Source: Chloroflexota bacterium
GTDB lineage: Bacteria; Chloroflexota; Anaerolineae; Anaerolineales; E44-bin32
Assembly (NCBI GenBank): GCA_026390045.1
Contig: JAPLGR010000320.1
Location: 1 to 9,019 of the forward strand
Length of the DNA: 9,019 nucleotides
Direction of reading: 5' to 3'
Within the stretch, counting starts at the first letter, position 1; each line of letters opens with the position of its first letter. The translations under genes were made by a program, and so were the position numbers. Shown here piece by piece: positions 8,565 through 9,019 of the stretch. Below the pieces are notes generated by a model. The model saw only the letters and a program-made list of their open reading frames with translations. It was not told where the DNA came from and searched no databases.

Positions 8565-9011
8565 ATGACACAGACACAGAAGCCGGTCTCCCGGCAAGGG
8601 TTCATCAAGGTAGTCAGCGGCCTGCTGGGGGCAGTCGGCCTGGGCGCATTCGTCGGCCCGGCCATCGCCTACTTCTGGCCGAAGAAGCTGGAGGAGGTCC
8701 CTTCCGAACCCGTTGCGGTAGGGCCTGCCGATTCGCTCAAGGTGGGTGACTACCAGACGATCAGCTACGGTCGCTATCCGGCCATCGTGCTCAACACGCC
8801 CAATGGGATTCGCGCCTACCGGGCAGTCTGCACCCATTTTGCCTGCCTTGTGAAGTATGAGGGCGCTGAAGATGTGATTGCCTGCCCATGCCACGCCGGC
8901 TACTTCCGCTCCGACGACGGCGCGGTCATCTCCGGCCCACCCCCGAAGGAACTGACGGCGATCCCCTGGTTCATCAAGGACAACAATCTCTACATCGGGG
9001 GTGAAGCGTGA
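8565..9011 (+). CDS. petC: Rieske [2Fe-2S] iron-sulfur subunit
   Basis: This subunit takes electrons from quinol at the Qo site and passes them to a cytochrome c/f. It has 148 residues: one membrane anchor (about 16-38, GLLGAVGLGAFVGPAIAYF) and a soluble Rieske fold. Box I is C89-T-H91-F-A-C94 and box II C107-P-C109-H110-A-G-Y-F. Ligands C89, H91, C107 and H110 and the disulfide pair C94/C109 are all present. GPPP (from about 122) is the conserved proline loop. In canonical high-potential proteins box II continues HGSxY; here the Ser is Gly112 and the Tyr is Phe114, which predicts a low potential as in menaquinol systems. The N-terminal SRQGFIK looks like a Tat signal with the second Arg replaced by Gln. 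I chose ATG 8565 over the in-frame ATG 8544 because GGGAG lies 6 nt upstream of it. Confidence 0.95.
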   Translation: MTQTQKPVSRQGFIKVVSGLLGAVGLGAFVGPAIAYFWPKKLEEVPSEPVAVGPADSLKVGDYQTISYGRYPAIVLNTPNGIRAYRAVCTHFACLVKYEGAEDVIACPCHAGYFRSDDGAVISGPPPKELTAIPWFIKDNNLYIGGEA

Positions 9012-9019
9012 CCACCCAG
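9008..9019 (+). CDS. Probable start of next operon gene (4 codons visible)
   Basis: GTG at 9008-9010 overlaps the Rieske stop as GTGA, a common coupling arrangement, and would encode MTTQ before the window ends. GGGGGTG about 5-8 nt upstream is a weak ribosome site. In a b6/IV/Rieske operon a cytochrome c or another membrane subunit would be expected here, but nothing in four codons can show this. Confidence 0.35.

Overview
This is a GC-rich bacterial chromosomal window in which every gene is a recognisable housekeeping or respiratory gene. The best taxonomic guess is Chloroflexota (Anaerolineae or a relative). That rests on the order alaS, membrane-anchored baseplate-J-like protein, ruvX, mltG, on the AlaRS signature RDDAHHTFFEMLGNWSFGDYYK (split here as RDDAHHTFFEM and LGNWSFGDYY), and on the menaquinol-type look of the cytochrome b/Rieske genes. 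This assignment is recalled and inferred; no search was run.

Layout. (1) Positions 1-1102, minus strand: most of tyrS (tyrosyl-tRNA synthetase), cut by the left edge in its C-terminal S4 domain. (2) 1103-1384: a divergent control region with two back-to-back sigma70-type promoters. One drives tyrS through a leader of about 180 nt that is rich in hairpins. The other drives alaS through a leader of about 15 nt. (3) 1385-3899: alaS (alanyl-tRNA synthetase). Its promoter, Shine-Dalgarno site, ATG and first 13 codons are visible, but about 65-70 codons of the catalytic N-terminus are missing and the frame is broken. The rest is intact and open from about 1416, with the first in-frame ATG at 1449. 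(4) 3945-6877: a tightly packed co-directional block of a baseplate-J-like membrane protein, ruvX and mltG. The 3' end of the first gene runs 92 nt into ruvX, which looks like a one-base frameshift. (5) 6878-7136: a gene-free spacer with GC-rich hairpins. (6) 7137-9011: an electron-transfer operon encoding cytochrome b6, subunit IV and a Rieske protein. A further gene probably starts at the right edge with a GTGA overlap.

How the parts work together. The first half serves translation (charging of Tyr and Ala tRNAs). The middle joins a predicted Holliday-junction resolvase-like/RNA-processing nuclease (RuvX) and a peptidoglycan terminase (MltG) with an envelope protein of unknown role. The last block builds a quinol-oxidising cytochrome b6/IV/Rieske complex. 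Its most notable features are a CXXCH haem-c site on an extra N-terminal segment of cytochrome b6, a conserved Cys for the b6-type haem c_n, replacement of the Qo-site PEWY motif by AHWY, and a Rieske cluster lacking the Ser and Tyr that raise its redox potential. I found no CRISPR array, tRNA, insertion sequence, phage or defence module.
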